A stretch of DNA of 62,310 nt from Desulfobulbaceae bacterium UBA2273 (GCA_002347095.1 DDWZ01000009.1:1-62310), one strand, 5' to 3'. Shown: positions 26,118 through 34,867, counted from the first letter of the stretch. Made by a program: numbers and translations. Notes: a model not told the origin generated them from the sequence alone.

Positions 26118-27593
26118 ATGCATTCTTTCCTGAAAAAAACAGAAAAAATTATCAGGCGTCAGGCGCTTCTTGCCGTTGGAGAACGCTGCGTTGTGGCGGT
26201 GTCCGGAGGACCGGATTCCATGGCCCTGCTGCAGGTTTTGGCGCATCTGGCCCCAGTGTTTGATTGTTCTCTGGTGGTTGCCCATGTGGATCATGGCTTG
26301 CGGCCCAAGGAAGCGGAGGCGGAAGAGCGACTGGTGCGGGAAGCGGCTCAGTCCCTGGGGCTTGCCTGCGAGTGCGGCCGGCTGGAGGTTGTTGCCTGCG
26401 CCAGGGAAGAGGGGCTCTCCATCGAGCATGCCGCCCGCAATCTCCGCTACGGATTTTTGGCGGAGGTGGCGGCGCGCCATGGGGCCACGAAGATTGCCGT
26501 GGCGCATACGGCGGATGATCAGGCCGAGGAGATTCTGTTGCGGCTTATCCGGGGTACCGGCCGCGCGGGTTTGACCGGCATGGCCGGAATGCGCGATGGT
26601 CTTGTGATCCGGCCTTTTTTGGGCATCGCCAAGAAGGAGATTTTTCGCTATCTTGCCGAAGAAGCTATCCCCTATTGTCTCGACAGCTCCAACCGGGAGC
26701 GGATGTATCTGCGCAACCGGATACGGCTTGATCTGCTGCCCTATTTAGAGGAACATTTTAACCCCAATATCGGCAACTCCCTGCGGGAAACAGCGGCGAT
26801 TTTGCAAGGGGAAGAGGAACTGCTGGCCGGGATGGCCAGTCAGGCCTATGCCCAGGTGGTTGCGGAGGAGGGGAGCGAACCCTCCGGGCTGGCGATCCAG
26901 GTGGCGGATTTTTTGCGCCACCCCCTGGCCATCCGGCGGCGCATTGCGGAAACAGCTTGCTGGCGCATGGGCTGCAGGCCGACGTTCAGGCAAATTGCCC
27001 AGCTTCTCTCCCTGGCGGAAACCGGGGATGAGGGCGCGGGATTGCATCTGGCCCAAGGGTTACGGGTTGTGAAGGCAGAAGGGCGAATGGGCTTTGGTTA
27101 TCCCCAGGGGCAACAGGCAGTGCGCGGCAATCTCTTGGCGGCGGACAGGGAAGAGGGCTTTGTGTGCAGGGAGCTTCCCGGCCCGGGGGAATATGTTTGG
27201 GAGGGCTCAGGGGCGAGGATTACCCTGTGCTTTTTGGCGGCTGCGCCCGAGGGATGGAAAGATGAGTCTCCTCAGACCCTGTATTGCGATGCCGACAAAG
27301 TCTCCTTCCCCATGACGGTGCATGCCGTTAGGCAGGGAGATCGCTTTCATCCCCTGGGCGCGCCGGGCTCAAAAAAGGTCGGCGATTTTTTCACCGACCG
27401 GAAGATCCCCGTGATCCAACGGAGACGGATACCCATCCTGGCCGACCGCGAGGGGATCATTGCCATCCTCGGCGTGCGTCCTGACCAGCGGGCAGCCCTC
27501 TCTCCAAGCACCAGAAGGATTCTGGCCGTAAGCCTGCACCCTTTGCCCACCGGTGAAAATGGCTTTACTGAAAAAGCGATACATGGTAAGTAG
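26118..27593 (+). CDS. tilS: tRNA(Ile)-lysidine synthetase
   Basis: TilS attaches lysine to C34 of tRNA-Ile(CAU) so that it reads AUA. The 491-residue protein has the PP-loop VVAVSGGPDSMALLQVL at about residue 25, VAHVDHGLRPKEAEAEE, VAHTADDQAEEILLRLIRGTG with the TilS signature, and RNRIRLDLLPYL. The C-terminal substrate-binding domain ends in the GDRFHPLGAPGSKKVGDFF region typical of the family. It lies directly before a tRNA-Arg gene. Confidence 0.95.
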   Translation: MHSFLKKTEKIIRRQALLAVGERCVVAVSGGPDSMALLQVLAHLAPVFDCSLVVAHVDHGLRPKEAEAEERLVREAAQSLGLACECGRLEVVACAREEGLSIEHAARNLRYGFLAEVAARHGATKIAVAHTADDQAEEILLRLIRGTGRAGLTGMAGMRDGLVIRPFLGIAKKEIFRYLAEEAIPYCLDSSNRERMYLRNRIRLDLLPYLEEHFNPNIGNSLRETAAILQGEEELLAGMASQAYAQVVAEEGSEPSGLAIQVADFLRHPLAIRRRIAETACWRMGCRPTFRQIAQLLSLAETGDEGAGLHLAQGLRVVKAEGRMGFGYPQGQQAVRGNLLAADREEGFVCRELPGPGEYVWEGSGARITLCFLAAAPEGWKDESPQTLYCDADKVSFPMTVHAVRQGDRFHPLGAPGSKKVGDFFTDRKIPVIQRRRIPILADREGIIAILGVRPDQRAALSPSTRRILAVSLHPLPTGENGFTEKAIHGK

Positions 27594-27618
27594 GTTGCCA
27601 TTGTACAGGAAAACCCGA

Positions 27619-27695
27619 GGGCGGGTAGCTCAGTTGGATAGAGTGTTGGCCTCCGAAGCCAAAGGTCGTGGGTTCGATCCCCGCTCCGCCCACCA
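27619..27695 (+). tRNA. tRNA-Arg (anticodon CCG)
   Basis: The cloverleaf is complete. The acceptor stem GGGCGGG (27619-27625) pairs with TCCGCCC (27685-27691), with a discriminator A and an encoded CCA at 27693-27695. The anticodon stem TTGGC/GCCAA closes the loop CTCCGAA, giving anticodon CCG (codon CGG). The T arm GTGGGTTCGATCCCCGC, with one imperfect pair, is present. Confidence 0.93.
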
Positions 27696-27703
27696 AAAAT
27701 TAT

Positions 27704-27737
27704 AAGGAATCAGCCGAAATGCTGGTTCCTTTTTTTT
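27704..27737 (+). terminator. Rho-independent terminator of tRNA-Arg
   Basis: AAGGAATCAGC (27704-27714) pairs with GCTGGTTCCTT (27721-27731), one wobble allowed, with a 6-base loop and a run of eight T from 27730. It starts nine bases after the tRNA. Confidence 0.9.
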
Positions 27738-27933
27738 GTGGGCATCGTCCCGGTTGCGAACGGGTATTTTTCGTGCTGCCTTCTCCTCCGTCAGAGAAGC
27801 GGGATGGTTCCCATCTATTGCTTTAATTCCTCGTGATCCTCCGTTATAATCAAAAACTATCAGGAGCGATACAGGGCTCCTTCCGCGGGGAAATCCGGCA
27901 AAATGCCGGTTATATGGCATAGATCGCGCAAGA

Positions 27934-28332
27934 ATGGAAACCGATTACGATATGAAGGTGTTGGTGGTTGATGATTCTCTGGTCATGCGGAGGATCATTA
28001 TCAATCACCTGCGGTCCTTGGGGTATACTCATATCCTTGAGGCGGACAGCGGGGAGAAGGCGTTATCGATTCTGGCGCAAGAAGGGGCGGACCTTATTCT
28101 TTCCGACTGGTGCATGCGGGGAATGCACGGCATTGAGGTGCTGCGGAGTGTCCGGAGCAACGAGAGCACCCGGAATACCCCCTTTATCATGGTAACCGCC
28201 GAGGCGCAGCCGCATCTGATCCTGGAAGCGATTCGGGCCCAGGTCAGTGATTATGTGGTCAAACCTTTTACCAGAGAGAATCTGCGGGAAAGCATCGATA
28301 AGGTTCTTGCCCTGGGGCAGGTGGGGGGCTGA
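27934..28332 (+). CDS. CheY-like single-domain response regulator
   Basis: The 132-residue protein is one receiver domain with no output domain. The acidic pair is Asp13-Asp14 (VLVVDDS), the phosphorylated residue is Asp58 (LILSDWCM), and Thr88 (MVTAEA) and Lys110 (YVVKPF) are the switch residues. It resembles CheY more than DNA-binding regulators. The ATG at 27934 or the one at 27952 could be the start; neither has a good ribosome site. No kinase gene is adjacent. It may act in chemotaxis or by protein-protein contact. Confidence 0.9.
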   Translation: METDYDMKVLVVDDSLVMRRIIINHLRSLGYTHILEADSGEKALSILAQEGADLILSDWCMRGMHGIEVLRSVRSNESTRNTPFIMVTAEAQPHLILEAIRAQVSDYVVKPFTRENLRESIDKVLALGQVGG

Positions 28333-28392
28333 AGGCCGGAGCCTCTCCTTTTGCAGGACATTTAAGAAAATTTGCCAGCGGTCGTCGTGCCC

Positions 28393-28698
28393 TTATTCCT
28401 CAATCTCGGGCAAAGGCTCCCCCCAATCGTCATCTTCCTGCTTTTCTGTTTGGCCCCACTCCTGTGCCTCATCGTCTTGGTCAGCCAACTCATCAAACAA
28501 TCCCACTTCGTCCGGCGGGGCAATGCCGGTAAGATCGGCCTCATGCCAGGCTTCGAGGGTGATTTCTTCCGTTGCCCCATCCTCATGCTGGAGTTCGATA
28601 AGCCCTTCCTCCTCGTCAACGGTGACCACGACGAAGCGGGCGCCATCTTCGATGGCCTCGTACCAGTTGCCTTCAATGGGTTCAGTGTCGGTCGGCAT
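28393..28698 (-). CDS. DUF6763-like small acidic protein
   Basis: The 101-residue, very acidic protein begins MPTDTEPIEGNWYEAIEDGA and contains RFVVVTVDEEEGLIELQHEDG. This matches my recollection of the DUF6763 family, small proteins of unknown role. The start at 28698 was chosen because the homology begins there. The frame continues 32 codons further upstream, but that part overlaps the next gene and looks non-coding. It is the last of a row of small minus-strand genes. Confidence 0.75.
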   Translation of the reverse strand: MPTDTEPIEGNWYEAIEDGARFVVVTVDEEEGLIELQHEDGATEEITLEAWHEADLTGIAPPDEVGLFDELADQDDEAQEWGQTEKQEDDDWGEPLPEIEE

Positions 28699-28726
28699 GG
28701 TCTTTTCCGGGGAACGGTTTTTTGTG

Positions 28727-28909
28727 CTACATGAGCAGGCAATCCTCTCGCCAGCAGCAGTCTTCCTGGCTGCAATGTTCCATGGCCGAGCCAAAGCAGG
28801 GGAAATTCCCTTCTCTTTCCTGGATGGCGCGGATGAGCTCCTCTTTTTTCATCTTGCCTGCCCTGAGGCCAAGATCTTTCGCCTTTGTTTTGACATCGAG
28901 CATTTTCAT
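28727..28909 (-). CDS. Small SAP/Rho-N-like protein, 60 aa
   Basis: The 60-residue protein begins with MKMLDVKTKAKDLGLRAGK followed by MKKEELIRAIQEREG, a SAP or Rho-N-terminal type helix-extended-helix fold used to bind nucleic acid. Its C-terminal end contains four cysteines (NFPCFG, CSQEDCCWREDC), which could bind a metal. I recall similar short proteins in Geobacter and Desulfo- genomes. It is a real gene by conservation of type, but its function is unknown. Confidence 0.75.
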   Translation of the reverse strand: MKMLDVKTKAKDLGLRAGKMKKEELIRAIQEREGNFPCFGSAMEHCSQEDCCWREDCLLM

Positions 28910-28955
28910 GGGAAACCTCCGTGGATGATGAGAGTAATGCCGGAAATCCGGATCG

Positions 28956-29402
28956 TTAAATGCAAGGATTCATGCTGAGCACAGGGCAGTGGGCGGTCTT
29001 GATCACCCGCTCGGTAACGCTGCCGAACAGGGTTTTTTCCACTCCCTTGCAGGTCTGGGTGCCGATTATGATCATGTCGCACCCAGTGGCTTTGGCGTGC
29101 CGGACGATCTCCGCGGCGACCTTGCCCGTAAGCACCGCGCTTGCATGGGGGAGGTCACGCGGCATGTTTTCCGTGATGAATTCGATCATCTTGCGTTTGG
29201 CCCGCTCGAGCAGTTCTTTTTCCAGATTTTCCAAGGGCAGATGGGGCACGGCAAAACCGGCGTAGGCGTCAAGGCTTTCCACCACAAAAACCACCTCAAT
29301 GGCCGCTTCGAACTTGCGGGCGATCATGATGGCGGATTGCAGAACCCGGTTTGAATGTGCGGAAAAATCCGTGGGAACCAGAATTTTTGTGATGGTGTTC
29401 AT
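28956..29402 (-). CDS. Universal stress protein (UspA family)
   Basis: The 148-residue protein matches the UspA fold: ITKILVPTDFSAHSNRVLQSA at the N terminus and, at the C terminus, the ATP-binding pattern IIIGTQTCKGVEKTLFGSV-TERVI. The spacing of the Gly and Ser residues favours an ATP-binding, UspFG/MJ0577-like form. Expression in stress or growth arrest is known for the family, but the sequence shows no specific signal. It is separated from the SAP-like gene by 46 bases. Confidence 0.93.
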   Translation of the reverse strand: MNTITKILVPTDFSAHSNRVLQSAIMIARKFEAAIEVVFVVESLDAYAGFAVPHLPLENLEKELLERAKRKMIEFITENMPRDLPHASAVLTGKVAAEIVRHAKATGCDMIIIGTQTCKGVEKTLFGSVTERVIKTAHCPVLSMNPCI

Positions 29403-29577
29403 GGCCGAGCCTCCTCAGGGGAAAGATCTGGGAACAGCATGGCAATTGAGCCCAGATTTATAGACGGTTGCAGCGCCGCGCGGATTCGCGTGTCAATGGC
29501 CGGTAAAAGTGCCGCTGGCAGCGAAGCCAACGCAATGAGGCTGGGAAGGAGATGCGGTGTCTTCCGCCTCCGGCGTC

Positions 29578-29916
29578 TCATCGCCTGGTGCTTTCAACGA
29601 CAAAGGGGGTGGAGCGTATGGCAATGCTTTTTTTCCTCACCCAGATCCTGGCCATGGGAATCACCTCTCCGTCCATGGTGACGATGTTGGCCAGCTCCTC
29701 AACGTAGGAGATGTCCCGGGTGTTGAATTCGTAATAAAAGGTGTTTTCGCTGTAGGGGTCGACGACCAAACAGATTTTCTGCGGGTTGGTCGCGTGTTTT
29801 TGGGGGGCGCCGGAAAAGGCGATGTGGGTATCGCGCAGCCGTTTTTCATCGCTGGGGCGCTGGTACACCTGGATCTCAAAGCGAACTATCGCTTGGGGAA
29901 AATTGGCGAGGGGCAT
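29578..29916 (-). CDS. Conserved-type hypothetical protein, 112 aa
   Basis: The protein begins MPLANFPQAIVRFEIQVYQ, has FSGAPQKHATNPQKICLVVDP and TFYYEFNTRDISYVEELANI, and ends RIWVRKKSIAIRSTPFVVES. Deltaproteobacterial homologues with this pattern are, I believe, sometimes labelled inorganic pyrophosphatase Ppa, but I see none of the classical pyrophosphatase acidic motifs and do not rely on that. The ATG at 29916 has AGAGGT five bases before it. The 175-base gap before the universal stress gene holds no clear gene. Confidence 0.7.
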   Translation of the reverse strand: MPLANFPQAIVRFEIQVYQRPSDEKRLRDTHIAFSGAPQKHATNPQKICLVVDPYSENTFYYEFNTRDISYVEELANIVTMDGEVIPMARIWVRKKSIAIRSTPFVVESTRR

Positions 29917-30069
29917 GGCTGACCTCTGCACTATGTGATGATTGCCGTGCGGGCAACAACCGTATTGAAGCTCTTATTCCATAGTATACAGATTCTCCGG
30001 GGTGAATCAAAAAATAAAGTGGCGGCGGCCGAATTTTTTACGCTTTGTTTCCGTTGGGCCGGGTTGCCT

Positions 30070-30456
30070 TTATTTTTTCAGCGGAATCGGACGCATGGCA
30101 TCGTCCACCGCGACAAAGGTGAAAAGTCCCTCGATGGCCTTTACCCTGGATTCGTCGTACATCTGTTCAAGATACACGGTTACCCGGATCTGGATGCTGG
30201 TGTTGCCGACCTTGACCACCTGGCCGATCAGTTCGACAAAGGTGCCGGCCGGGATCGGGGTCGTGAAATCGATGCGGTCCGAGCAGACCGTGACGATTTT
30301 TTGCCGGGAAAAGCGGGTGGCGGTGATAAAGGCTGCTTCGTCCATCCACTGGAGGGCCGTGCCGCCGAACAGGGTGGCGTAGTGGTTGGTGGTGTTTGGG
30401 AAAACCGCCTTGGTGATGCGGGTTTCAGCGGCTTTCATTTTCTGGGTGATGTCCAT
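30070..30456 (-). CDS. Acyl-CoA thioesterase (hotdog fold)
   Basis: The 128-residue protein is a hotdog-fold thioesterase of the YciA/BACH type. The key stretch is TNHYATLFGGTALQWMDEAAFITATR with the catalytic Asp/Gly region, then RIDFTTPIPAGTFVELIGQV. Such enzymes hydrolyse acyl-CoA to free CoA; the chain-length preference is unknown. It stands alone between unrelated genes and has repeats upstream. Confidence 0.9.
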   Translation of the reverse strand: MDITQKMKAAETRITKAVFPNTTNHYATLFGGTALQWMDEAAFITATRFSRQKIVTVCSDRIDFTTPIPAGTFVELIGQVVKVGNTSIQIRVTVYLEQMYDESRVKAIEGLFTFVAVDDAMRPIPLKK

Positions 30457-30561
30457 GGTTTCCTCGATGGATATGCGTGAAAAGGGATTGTTCGGCTAAA
30501 GGTTCACCGGAAATACATGTTTCATTCTACACTGTTCACTTATGATGAACTCGTAACAACT

Positions 30562-30640
30562 GCCCTTCGACAGGCTCAGGGCGAACGGCTACTAGCTTAA
30601 CATATTGATATTCCGTTCGTGCTGAGCCTGTCGAAGCACC
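30562..30640. repeat. Inverted pair of 27-base palindromic elements, copy 1
   Basis: The 359-base gap between the thioesterase start and the thioredoxin-domain gene end holds no gene but two repeat families. This one is GCCCTTCGACAGGCTCAGGG-CGAACGG (30562-30588) and its inverted relative CCGTTCGTGCTGAGCCTGTC-GAAGC (30613-30640). The same arrangement recurs at 35467-35550. Confidence 0.8.
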
Positions 30641-30700
30641 TGTTTGCAGCAAATCCCAAGTTGTTGCGAGTCCATCACTTATGGGAACCTTGCACAATTC

Positions 30701-30783
30701 GTCACACCGGTGAAAACCGGTGTTCAGTTTTTTTTAGAACCTCACGAAATTACTGGATACCGGCTTTCGCCGGTATGACGGAA
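30701..30783. repeat. Second intergenic repeat: GTCACACCGG / CGGTATGACGG pair
   Basis: GTCACACCGGTGAAAACCGG at 30701 and TACCGGCTTTCGCCGGTATG at 30758 each form a small palindrome in opposite orientation about 40 bases apart. The layout is like the element at 24992-25073, suggesting one family of paired REP-like units. Confidence 0.65.
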
Positions 30784-30815
30784 AACATATTCGACACAAT
30801 TTTTTCAAGGCTCCC

Positions 30816-31316
30816 TTATAATTTTTCACTTTCTTCCCTAACCCATTCCTCGACCTCGGCCGAAGACGGCATCCGCCCGGCGCATTTTACCATGTGGTTG
30901 ATGATCAGGGCCGGAGTTTTTGTTACCCCGAACCGCCAGATTTCATCGAGATCGTGCACCGATTCCATGTCCGCGGCCAGGCCGAATTTCTGCAGGGCCT
31001 CAAAGAGCATGGCGCTCAATGTGTTGCAGGTCACGCAGCCGGAGCCCAGCACCCGGATGGTGAGGATTTCCGGGGCGGCGCCCTGTTTTCCTTGGCGGCG
31101 GCGGTATTCGGCGCGCAAGGCCTCGCGGTAGAGAGGCTCCGCGGTTAAGGGGACGTAATTTTCCTTGGCAATGGCCGCAAATAGAAAATCCACCGCCGCC
31201 TCTTCCTCCATCTCTCCGGTAAGCGCCGTGTTCAGGGCCTGGTCAAGGCCGATCAACCCGATATTGGCCGCGCCGATGCGGATGGTGCGGGGTGCTGGTC
31301 TGTCCTGGTTTTCCAT
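30816..31316 (-). CDS. Thioredoxin-domain protein with CVTC motif
   Basis: The 166-residue protein has a C-terminal thioredoxin-like domain with the redox motif GSGCVTCNTL at about residue 97 and PALIINHMVKCAGRMPS after it. This is the pattern of the MTH895 or redox-active disulfide protein 2 group. The first 80 residues (TIRIGAANIGLIGLDQALNT) are a helical domain that I do not recognise. The ATG at 31316 has AGGAAC in front of it. It is a third thioredoxin-type protein in the window, unlike the selenoprotein in its N-terminal half. It follows the EndoQ-UvrD gene on the same strand, 39 bases away. Confidence 0.8.
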   Translation of the reverse strand: MENQDRPAPRTIRIGAANIGLIGLDQALNTALTGEMEEEAAVDFLFAAIAKENYVPLTAEPLYREALRAEYRRRQGKQGAAPEILTIRVLGSGCVTCNTLSAMLFEALQKFGLAADMESVHDLDEIWRFGVTKTPALIINHMVKCAGRMPSSAEVEEWVREESEKL

Positions 31317-31355
31317 GGGGTTCCTGTTTGGGATACGGCGCCAAGCCAAGTTTGT

Positions 31356-34300
31356 CTAAAAAAGTTTCATCTGTCGTTCGTTTCCTTTCCCGCCTTTGCT
31401 CACGAGTTGATCCGTCTCCTTCAGCAGGGAGGCGGGTATTTCCCGGAGAAAGCGGGAGGGGAGGTGGGCGGCGGTCCGGTTGAATATGGTGCGGTTTGCG
31501 GCGTTGCTTACAATCAGGTGGTCCTTGGCCCTGGTCATGGCAACATAGAAAAGACGGCGTTCTTCTTCCACGTCGCTGAGGCGGTTGGCAATGGTGCAGG
31601 GAAGGATCTCCTCTTCAATCCCGGCCAGAAAAACCACCGGGAACTCCAAGCCTTTGGCGCCATGCATGGTCATGAGGGCCACGGCTTCGGCCCGTTCATC
31701 ATATGCGGTGGCCTGGGCGTTTTGCCGGAGATGTTCGCAAAACCCCTGGAGATCGTTGCCAAAGGCGTTGGCAAGCTGGAGCAACCGCTTGGCCTCCGGC
31801 CCCTGGGGATCAATGCCCAGGATGGGCATGGCCTCGGTCAGGGGGAGAGCAAGGCCATGCTCCGCGGCGCGGCGGAAATGTGCGAGGGTTTTTCCCATTT
31901 CCGCGATGCTTTTTGCCGCACCGGCAGGGAGGGGAAGGGCAAACGCCGCGCTGTAAAAATCAGGGCAGCGCATGGGGAGCTCTTGTTCCAGGCGAGCGAT
32001 GGTTGCCTCCCCGATACCTGGAAGGCTGGCCAGCAACAGGAGGTGGTCGTGTAAGTTCGCGTCTGCCGCACCGGCCAGGAGAAAATGACAGGCGCTTTTC
32101 AGGGCTGGTTTTAGGTAAAAGGGGGTGGCGCCGACGAGCTGGAAGGGGATGCCCTTGCGGTGCAGGGCTTGGGCAATGGGTTCGGCCAGTTGGCTGAGCC
32201 GGTAGAGGATGGCGAAATCGGCAAAGCTCCGTGGCGGGACCTGCTCGCCGCGGTTGGCGGTGTGCCGGGAAAGGCTGCTGATGCCGCCCAACCCCTCTTC
32301 GATGCGGCGCACGATAAACTCCGCCTCGGCCTGGGCGCTTGGCGCCTGATACCATTCGATGGGCGTCGTGCTGCTGCGTTCGGCCACGAGCTGGGTGTCG
32401 CCGCTCTGCCGGTTCCGGCGGATGAGGGCGGCCGCGCCGTCGATGATGGCAGGGGCTGAACGGTAGTTACGGATCAAGGCCAGGGTGGCGACACCCTCTC
32501 TGTCCTTGAATCGCTGAAACAGGGTGAGGTCGCTGCCGCGAAAGCCGTAAATGGCCTGGTTGGGGTCGCCGATGGCAAAAACCCGCGCCTGCGCGCCAAG
32601 CAACAGGACCAACTGGTACTGGGGATGGTTGAGATCCTGGAATTCGTCGACAAAAAGATGGGTCGCTCTGCCGATGATGTGTTCGGCAAAGGCGGGCTCG
32701 CTGCTGAGGCGCTCCACGCAGCGGGGGATGACCAGATCAAGGTCAATGGCCTTGTTGGGGGCAAGCGAGGCAAGATAGCGCGTAAGAAGTTCCGGCAAGG
32801 CCCCACCGGCTGGCAGCGTCCCCCTGTCGAGCTGGTCAACGTAGCCTGCCAGTTGCTTTTTGAGGATATGGTGTTCGGCTCGGGATATTTCCGGGAAAAC
32901 CTTGCGCAGATAGAGGTCGCGCTCATCCTCGCCGATGACCAGGAGATCTGGGGTTTCCTTGCGCAACAGGGCCAGGCAATACCCATGGAAGGTGCCCACG
33001 AAGATGGCCCGGGCTGTTTCGCCAAGCTCCCGGCTAAGGCGCTCGTGCATCTCGCGGGCTGCCCGGTTTGTGAAGGTGATGGCCACCATCTCTTCGGGAC
33101 GTTCATGCTCAGCGGTCAGCAGATGTTCGATCCTGGCCACCAGGGTAAAGGTTTTGCCGGTGCCCGGCCCGGCAGCCACCAGGATATTCCTTGCCGCGCT
33201 GGTGATGGCGGCCAGTTGCTCCGGGTTGGGTTTTCTTGGGGATTTGGGCGTGTCGGCGGGAGGAGAGGGGTTTCGCTCAAGGGGCAGCGGTGAGCGGGAT
33301 AGTTTTTTTGCGGGCTGGAGAGTCTTTTTGCCGGCAAACAGGCTGATCTGGCCGGCCAACTCCTCCCGCTCCCCTTCAGCAAAAACCCGGATCACCCCGA
33401 ATTCCCCGTCGTAGCCAGGGGTGCGGATGACCCTGCCTGTGCGGATGCGGGCCACTGCCTCGCCCAGCACCGGAGACATCCGGTTGATCTCCTCCACCGG
33501 CGTGTCGAGCAGCAGGTTGAATTCCGACCCGAAGCGGTCGATGACTTTGGCGTACAGAGCCATCACCCCCTTGGTGGCCGGGCCGGCGCCGAGGATCTCG
33601 CCCAACACCTCGGGCAGCGGGATAAGGCTGTGCACCGCGGGCGAGCCCGGCGGGTAGTACGGCTCGGTCCGCTCGGCCAGCTCCATGACCCGGTGCAGCA
33701 CCCCCACGGTCAGGGGCTTGCCGCAGACCGGGCAGATCGAGCCGATTTTCCGGGTTTCGAGTGGCTCAAGGCAAACATGGCAGTTCCGGTGGCCGTCGCA
33801 ATGGTACTTTCCTTCTTCCGGGTAGAATTCGATCGTCCCGGAAAAACCGCCGGTTAGAGGATTTTTCAGGGCCTCGCGCAGATCGGCAAAGCTGAAGCCG
33901 GTGTTGAAGATGTTCGCCTCCCGGCCCAATTTCCCAGGAGAATGGCAATCGGAATTGGAGATCAGGGCGAAGCGGTCCAAGGCCGGGATGAGCCGGTTCA
34001 TGTCCGGGTCCGAGGAGAGGCCGGTTTCGAGCGCGAAGACGTGCGGGCTGAGATCGCCGTAGCATTCCTCGATGGTGTTGAAGCCGGAGCGGGAGCCGAA
34101 CAGGGAGAACCACGGCGTCCAGATGTGGGCGGGCACCAGAAAACCCTCCGGCGCTTTTTCGAGCAGGATTTCGAGCAGATCGCGGGAGTCGAGGCCCAGG
34201 ATGGGGCGGCCGTCGGACTCGATGTTGCCGATGCCGGCCAGGACGGAGTTTATCCGTTCCGCCGAGGCGAAATCGGGCACATAGAGCAGATTGTGGACCT

Positions 34301-34613
34301 TGCGCACCGCGCCGTGCCGTTTGTAGATGGAGCTGATCTCGGCGGTGAGCAAAAAACGGTTGGGCAGGGCAACCGGTGTCGCCTGCGATAAGGCCGGGGG
34401 AATCGCCTCGTCCTTGAGCTTGAAAAACCCCGGTTCGGCAGGCTCAAGCTGCTCCTTGAGCTGGCTGAACCAGCCGGGATGGGTGAAGTCACCGGTGCCG
34501 AGAAGATGGATGCCCTTGACGTGAGCCCAGGCGGCAAGGCCCTGCAGGTTTCCGGCCTTGCTGGTCGCCCGGGAGAAGGGGGAATGGATATGGAGATCAG
34601 CGATATAGCGCAT
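31356..34613 (-). CDS. Endonuclease-Q-like PHP nuclease fused to UvrD/Rep helicase
   Basis: This 1085-residue protein has two parts. Residues 1 to about 420 are a PHP-domain nuclease: DLHIHSPFSRATSK (His8, His10), GTGDFTH (Asp42), TAEIS (Glu92), PAHIWTPWF (His163) and SNSDCHS (Asp222, His224). A zinc-finger-like cysteine set (Cys272, 278, 281, 294, 297) follows. This resembles archaeal and Bacillus endonuclease Q, which nicks DNA 5' of deaminated bases. A Pro/Ser-rich linker (about 427-460) leads to a superfamily 1 helicase: Walker A AAGPGTGKT (480-488), FVDEFQD (654-660), GDPNQAIYGFRG, TMHGAKGLEF and LFYVAMTRAKDHL. The protein is intact. The EndoQ call is by family resemblance and the coupling of nicking to unwinding is inferred. 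Confidence 0.85.
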   Translation of the reverse strand: MRYIADLHIHSPFSRATSKAGNLQGLAAWAHVKGIHLLGTGDFTHPGWFSQLKEQLEPAEPGFFKLKDEAIPPALSQATPVALPNRFLLTAEISSIYKRHGAVRKVHNLLYVPDFASAERINSVLAGIGNIESDGRPILGLDSRDLLEILLEKAPEGFLVPAHIWTPWFSLFGSRSGFNTIEECYGDLSPHVFALETGLSSDPDMNRLIPALDRFALISNSDCHSPGKLGREANIFNTGFSFADLREALKNPLTGGFSGTIEFYPEEGKYHCDGHRNCHVCLEPLETRKIGSICPVCGKPLTVGVLHRVMELAERTEPYYPPGSPAVHSLIPLPEVLGEILGAGPATKGVMALYAKVIDRFGSEFNLLLDTPVEEINRMSPVLGEAVARIRTGRVIRTPGYDGEFGVIRVFAEGEREELAGQISLFAGKKTLQPAKKLSRSPLPLERNPSPPADTPKSPRKPNPEQLAAITSAARNILVAAGPGTGKTFTLVARIEHLLTAEHERPEEMVAITFTNRAAREMHERLSRELGETARAIFVGTFHGYCLALLRKETPDLLVIGEDERDLYLRKVFPEISRAEHHILKKQLAGYVDQLDRGTLPAGGALPELLTRYLASLAPNKAIDLDLVIPRCVERLSSEPAFAEHIIGRATHLFVDEFQDLNHPQYQLVLLLGAQARVFAIGDPNQAIYGFRGSDLTLFQRFKDREGVATLALIRNYRSAPAIIDGAAALIRRNRQSGDTQLVAERSSTTPIEWYQAPSAQAEAEFIVRRIEEGLGGISSLSRHTANRGEQVPPRSFADFAILYRLSQLAEPIAQALHRKGIPFQLVGATPFYLKPALKSACHFLLAGAADANLHDHLLLLASLPGIGEATIARLEQELPMRCPDFYSAAFALPLPAGAAKSIAEMGKTLAHFRRAAEHGLALPLTEAMPILGIDPQGPEAKRLLQLANAFGNDLQGFCEHLRQNAQATAYDERAEAVALMTMHGAKGLEFPVVFLAGIEEEILPCTIANRLSDVEEERRLFYVAMTRAKDHLIVSNAANRTIFNRTAAHLPSRFLREIPASLLKETDQLVSKGGKGNERQMKLF

Positions 34614-34658
34614 TTTTTTGTTGCCGTTTGAAAAGTTTCTTCCGCTAAAAAACGTCTA

Positions 34659-34763
34659 AATCCCCCCTCGCCCCCCTTTTTCAAAGGGGGGAATAATATG
34701 CACTACCTGCTTTGTAAGTAATCGCTGTGCTCCCCCTTTGAAAAAGGGGGATTGAGGGGGATT
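34659..34763. repeat. Palindromic C-run/G-run repeat, copies A and B
   Basis: Between the helicase gene and the DUF559 gene lie CCCCCCTTTTTCAAAGGGGG (copy A within 34659-34692) and TCCCCCTTTGAAAAAGGGGG (copy B within 34730-34763). Each has a C-run paired with a G-run around a short AT core. The 275-base gap contains these copies and nothing else I can name. Confidence 0.8.
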
Positions 34764-34867
34764 TATTTAGTCGATGATACAGCATTTTCCTCGGATACAA
34801 TTTCTTAACCGGACAGTGCTGGCAGAGGGTGACAAAAAAGAGGAGGTTGGCTCCGCTCGCTGTTTTT

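Noticed and set aside
30562..30783. CRISPR-like array in the 30.5-kb gap
   Set aside because: The repeats are only two inverted copies of two families, with no regular spacers and no cas gene.
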